Shown: positions 61,146 through 64,000 of the stretch, piece by piece
Layout: each line of letters opens with the position of its first letter
Numbering within the stretch: position 1 is the stretch's first letter
Assembly: GCA_014584395.1 (NCBI GenBank)
Contig: JACTMY010000008.1
Location: forward strand, 62,001 to 126,000
From: Planctomycetota bacterium
Lineage (GTDB): Bacteria > Planctomycetota > Planctomycetia > Gemmatales > HRBIN36
Length of the DNA stretch: 64,000 bases
Reading direction: 5' to 3'
Translations under genes and position numbers: made by a program
Notes under the pieces: model-generated
Seen by the model: the letters and a program-made list of their open reading frames with translations, nothing else
What the model was told of the DNA's origin: nothing
Database searches by the model: none

Positions 61146-61961
61146 ATGGGCACGCCATCCATCCTGGAGCGCATCATCGCCGCCAAGCATGAGGCGCTGG
61201 CCGAGGCCCAGCGGCGGCAGCCGCGCGCGGTTCTCGAGGAGAAGCTGCTTCAAGGAACCGCCCCGGCGGTCCGCTCCTTCTGGCAAGCCCTGGACGCCAA
61301 GCCCACGGTGCAGATCATCGCCGAGCTGAAACGGGCCTCGCCCTCGGCGGGCATGCTGAGTGCGGGAGTGAATCTCGTCGAATTGGCGCGCTGCTATGAA
61401 ACTTTCGGGGCGGCCTGCATCAGCGTGCTCACCGATGAGCCGTTCTTCCATGGCTGCCTCGACGATCTGCGAATGGTCCGTTCGGCCGTGAGCTTGCCCT
61501 TGCTCCGCAAGGACTTCATCATCGATCCCTATCAAATTCTGGAAGCCCGGCTAGCCGGCGCGGACGCCGTCTTGCTCATCGCCGAGATTTTAACCGATGA
61601 GCAATTGCTGAACTTGCGGCTGGAGATCGAACGCTGGGGCATGACCGCCCTCGTCGAGTGCCATGAAGCGGCGGCGCTCGATCGCGTCTTGCAATCCGGG
61701 GCCAAGCTCATCGGCGTCAACAACCGCGACTTGCATACCTTCGCCACCCGGCTGGAGCAGACCGTCGAACTGGCCCAGCGCATTCCGGGCGACCGTTTGC
61801 TGGTGAGCGAGAGCGGGTTCAAGACCCGCGCCGACGTGGAAACCGTGGCCCGCGCCGGCGCCGAGGCCATCCTGGTCGGCGAAACCTTGATGCGGAGCGG
61901 CGAACTGAAGCGCGTCTTGCAAGCGCTGCTCGGCGTGCCCGTCCAGCCGCGGCCTGCCTGA
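61146..61961 (+). CDS. trpC: Indole-3-glycerol phosphate synthase
   Basis: A 271-residue TrpC from the start at 61146 (61131 is an alternative). The (beta/alpha)8 barrel shows QIIAELKRASPSAGML with the catalytic Lys and Ser, LTDEPFFHGCLDDLRMVRSA, LLRKDFIIDPYQILEARLAG with the second active-site Lys, VECHEAA, LIGVNNRDLHTF with the Asn/Arg pair, and VSESGFKTRADVE with the Glu-Ser motif and GEILVGETLM. It closes the indole ring in tryptophan synthesis. No trpD or trpF is adjacent, so the pathway genes are dispersed, as often in planctomycetes. Confidence 0.95.
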   Translation: MGTPSILERIIAAKHEALAEAQRRQPRAVLEEKLLQGTAPAVRSFWQALDAKPTVQIIAELKRASPSAGMLSAGVNLVELARCYETFGAACISVLTDEPFFHGCLDDLRMVRSAVSLPLLRKDFIIDPYQILEARLAGADAVLLIAEILTDEQLLNLRLEIERWGMTALVECHEAAALDRVLQSGAKLIGVNNRDLHTFATRLEQTVELAQRIPGDRLLVSESGFKTRADVETVARAGAEAILVGETLMRSGELKRVLQALLGVPVQPRPA

Positions 61962-62077
61962 GCGCATCAATGAGGCATCGGTTTCATCTGCGTCATCCAC
62001 GCCATCGGTGGACAGGATAGGGGAGGCAACGCACACCACGGTTTGATAACCCCATGGCGCACGCACCGCCTATGTAT

Positions 62078-62086
62078 GGTATAATG
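62078..62086 (+). promoter_or_regulatory. Extended -10 promoter of the VapBC-like pair
   Basis: TGGTATAAT at 62078-62086 is a perfect extended -10 element (TGn-TATAAT); no good -35 box is needed. Transcription would start near 62093, 23 bases before the antitoxin start at 62116, leaving room for the AAAAGGAG site. Confidence 0.6.
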
Positions 62087-62115
62087 ACAGCGGAAACGAT
62101 AAAAGGAGACTGGGG

Positions 62116-62346
62116 ATGATCCTTAAAGGCGTAGTTAAGCAAGGGATGGTGGAGTTGCCCATGGGGCATGCGCTGCCCGAAGGCACTATCGTTGACGTCG
62201 TGGTAGAACGGCATGAGCTTCCTGCCTCGGCCAACGATCAACCCACCTTGAAGAAGTTGTTGGATTTGGCGGGTAGCGTGAAAAATATGCCTTCCGATTT
62301 TGCCGACCAACATGATCATTATCTACACGGCACACCGAAGCGATGA
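62116..62346 (+). CDS. Small antitoxin (DUF104/AF2212-like), partner of a PIN toxin
   Basis: A 76-residue protein. The N-terminal half, ILKGVVKQGMVELPMGHALP and EGTIVDVVV, matches the beta-strand signature of DUF104/AF2212-like antitoxins (GxVxNGxIxLP..LPEGTxVxV). The C-terminal half (LLDLAGSVKNMPSDFADQHD) would wrap the toxin. An AAAAGGAG site precedes the start. The last codons overlap the toxin gene by 4 bases (ATGA), so the two are translationally coupled. Antitoxin function is inferred from this context. Confidence 0.82.
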   Translation: MILKGVVKQGMVELPMGHALPEGTIVDVVVERHELPASANDQPTLKKLLDLAGSVKNMPSDFADQHDHYLHGTPKR

Positions 62347-62744
62347 AAAGCGTTTTTGCCGACAACTTTTATTTTTTCGCTTTGATCAACGACAAGGATC
62401 CCGCTCGCCCCAAAGCGGAACAGTTCACGCGCACTTTCAAACATCGGATTGTCACCACTGGTTGGATTCTTATGGAACTTGGCGACGGTTTGTCCCATTT
62501 GGACAATCGCGCGACGTTTATTGCCCTATTGGATCGTTTGCGCGCATCGCCCAAAGTCCATGTCATTCCTTGCCAGGAGGAGTGGTTCGAAACGGGAATC
62601 GCTTTGTATCGGAGCCGGCTGGACAAACAGTGGTCGTTGACGGATTGCATCTCCTTTGAGGTGATGCGGCATGAAGGCATCACGGAGGCTCTCACAGGCG
62701 ACCATCACTTTGAACAGGCTGGCTTTGTCGCTCTTCTGAAGTAA
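62343..62744 (+). CDS. vapC: VapC-type PIN domain ribonuclease toxin
   Basis: A 133-residue PIN domain. The four acidic metal-site residues are D7 (VFADNFYF), E45 (ILMELGDG), D101 (WSLTDCISF) and D120 (LTGDHHFEQAGF). The SLTDCISFEVM segment is the typical helix preceding the third Asp. VapC toxins cleave RNA, often initiator tRNA or 23S rRNA. The start overlaps the end of the small antitoxin gene. The module looks intact, and no mobile element was seen beside it. Confidence 0.9.
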   Translation: MKSVFADNFYFFALINDKDPARPKAEQFTRTFKHRIVTTGWILMELGDGLSHLDNRATFIALLDRLRASPKVHVIPCQEEWFETGIALYRSRLDKQWSLTDCISFEVMRHEGITEALTGDHHFEQAGFVALLK

Positions 62745-62756
62745 CCACGCCAAGGT

Positions 62757-63410
62757 TCATGTTTTCAGGATCTGATCGATCCAACCATCCCCATCGGCCA
62801 TACCGGGCTCTTCCGCCAAGCGCTTATGGGCCCAGGCTTGGCGGACCTCCTCGAGCACCAGCGCGCGGCCCTGCTCGAGCCGAGCCTGCCATTCCTCCTC
62901 AGAGAGCGTGATCATGCCTTCCCGGCCTTCCCGAGCCGCCTGGCCGTCCGGGCTGCGATCTCGCCCCGTTTTGGTCCGATGGCGTTCGATCTTGACCATG
63001 AGCGCGTCCCGTTCCCGCATGTGGGTGTGGCAGATCGCTTGCCAGCGGACGGCTTCCTTGTCGTCCGTGCATTGATCCAGCTTGCGCATCGCCAGATCGA
63101 GCAGGTGTTCGCGCTGTGCCTTGGCCAGCCACAACCAGGCGAGCTGGTCCATGCGGCACGCCTCGTCGGCCCATTCGCGAAAGATGTGCCGCACGTCCAG
63201 GAGGATTTGCTGCGGGCTGCGGTCAAGCCACCGGCTGCCATGCTCGGTCAGCCGGCTGCTCGGAATGGCCGAGGTCAGCCAGGCGCGGAGATCGGCCAGC
63301 CACTGGCGGCGCTCCCGCTTCGACCGGCGGCGCATGGGCCGCTTTTCCTTTGAGGTTGACTTTGCGCTCGGGGGCAACTTTGTCGGCGCGGGAGAGGGTT
63401 TTGTGGACAT
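62757..63410 (-). CDS. Hypothetical basic, helical protein
   Basis: About 217 residues from the start at 63410, which has GGAG 7 bases upstream; a longer frame to 63617 is not supported. The N-terminus is a Lys/Pro/Ser-rich tail (STKPSPAPTKLPPSAKSTSK), then RRRSKRERRQWLADLRAWLT. The middle is helical with many Trp and Arg (ILLDVRHIFREWADEACRMD, LAWLWLAKAQREHLLDLAM). The C-terminus is MITLSEEEWQARLEQGRALV and LEEVRQAWAHKRLAEE. No family is recognised; the basic tail could bind nucleic acid. Confidence 0.55.
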   Translation of the reverse strand: MSTKPSPAPTKLPPSAKSTSKEKRPMRRRSKRERRQWLADLRAWLTSAIPSSRLTEHGSRWLDRSPQQILLDVRHIFREWADEACRMDQLAWLWLAKAQREHLLDLAMRKLDQCTDDKEAVRWQAICHTHMRERDALMVKIERHRTKTGRDRSPDGQAAREGREGMITLSEEEWQARLEQGRALVLEEVRQAWAHKRLAEEPGMADGDGWIDQILKT

Positions 63411-63630
63411 CGACGACTCCAGGGCCATTGGGATAACCGGAGCGTTTCGCCAGGCTTCTCGCGGACGCCCGACCCGGGGCCGCATTATAGCCCGCATAGC
63501 TTCACGGCCCCAAGGGGCGTGGTCGGCTTCATGGCGGAATGATCGTGAAGAGTCCCGCGAGCCGGGGCCGATGAGATCATCGTTCCAATCTTGACTTCCT
63601 TTCTGAAGCCAGCCCACGGGAGCCTACCGC

Positions 63631-63822
63631 ATGAACCCCCATCGACGTCCCGGCCTGAGCAAGATCAAACTGCAAGAGTTGCGTCAACAACGGCGGCTGC
63701 TGCTGATCGAACTGCATGAATTGCAGTCGGCCATTCGCCGCTGGTCCAAACGATTGGAAAGCCCCGCGAGCGTCCCGGAGGTAGACGCCGCCAAGGAAGC
63801 CCCGCTGAGCAAGGCCGCCTAA
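63631..63822 (+). CDS. Small hypothetical coiled-coil protein
   Basis: A 63-residue protein. Residues of about 10-45 (IKLQELRQQRRLLLIELHEL, then QSAIRRWSKRLE) form a single amphipathic helix likely to be a coiled coil. The start at 63631 has a purine-rich GGGAG about 12 bases upstream. No family is recognised and no neighbour suggests a role. Confidence 0.5.
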   Translation: MNPHRRPGLSKIKLQELRQQRRLLLIELHELQSAIRRWSKRLESPASVPEVDAAKEAPLSKAA

Positions 63823-64000
63823 AGGCGGTGCGCCGACCGTGTCATCGGTCCGATAGGAATTGGCACCTGTCCACCCAACGAGCCGCGCGTGCGCCAACGG
63901 TTCATCAATAACCCTGGCTCATCGACGCGGCTCGAATGATTCATCCCATCAAATCGAACGCACCATCACACAAACTTCGTCTGGCCCGGGATGGCAACGG

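Noticed and set aside
59850-61535. A 561-codon minus-strand frame opposite the SurA-like and trpC genes
   Set aside because: It spans two convincing plus-strand genes and shows the His/Asp/Leu-rich composition of an antisense frame.

Overview
The window is a gene-dense, GC-rich bacterial chromosome segment that looks planctomycetal, probably Gemmatales-like. The evidence is the set of families present: two PEP-CTERM tagged secreted proteins, a DUF1559 prepilin-like protein, a TAT-exported DUF1501 protein, a DUF1573 protein, a DUF6268 outer-membrane protein, a planctomycete-type ECF sigma factor beside a receptor-like Ser/Thr kinase, and a multiheme cytochrome fused to a metallophosphatase-like domain. 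This assignment rests on recalled family distribution, not on a search. Genes lie on both strands in short operons. No rRNA, CRISPR array, insertion sequence or replication origin was seen.

Layout. 1-7.3 kb: tail of an SxtJ-like gene with DUF5989, a PEP-CTERM protein, a ROK kinase, a HicB antitoxin with a frameshifted HicA toxin, a tRNA-like element with a damaged acceptor stem, an unassigned strongly folded intergenic region, a slipin and ArgJ. 7.3-14.6 kb (mostly minus strand): cytochrome and DUF1573, a gene-poor stretch, a trypsin-like protease, CinA, a YHS-like secreted protein and a Nudix hydrolase. 14.6-19 kb: a membrane-bound sigma-54 activator divergent from an alpha/beta hydrolase gene that has a sigma-54-type promoter. 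19-29.9 kb: NAD-type isocitrate dehydrogenase, a large beta-strand-repeat PEP-CTERM protein, DUF6268 protein, ThiH, cupin, glycosyltransferase, SRPBCC protein and a Vat/CatB-like acetyltransferase.

29.9-31.8 kb holds a compact arsR-arsC-arsM operon with a palindromic operator and no efflux pump gene. At 35.2-37.1 kb an AbiEi/AbiEii toxin-antitoxin pair lies between two copies of the first 96 bases of a Gfo/Idh/MocA oxidoreductase gene; the copies differ only at three synonymous positions. This looks like an insertion that restored the 5' end of its target gene. 38-49 kb: Fic protein with two AT-rich dyads upstream, aquaporin, lipoproteins, GNAT, rhodanese, hybrid histidine kinase, ceramidase-like protein, DHH phosphoesterase, EVE protein and a MazG-like protein.

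50-64 kb: a protein read as two ORFs in one frame split by a single UGA, where related proteins (as remembered) carry a Cys pair; then DUF1501, an L7/L12-like membrane protein, an ECF sigma factor with a Ser/Thr kinase followed by a decayed sigma-factor fragment, DUF1559, a SurA-type PPIase, TrpC and a VapBC-like toxin-antitoxin pair.

The most interesting points are the AbiE insertion with gene restoration, the in-frame UGA (nonsense mutation or selenocysteine), the sigma-54 regulator/promoter pair with three repeated upstream motifs, and the folded region at 4.3-4.56 kb.
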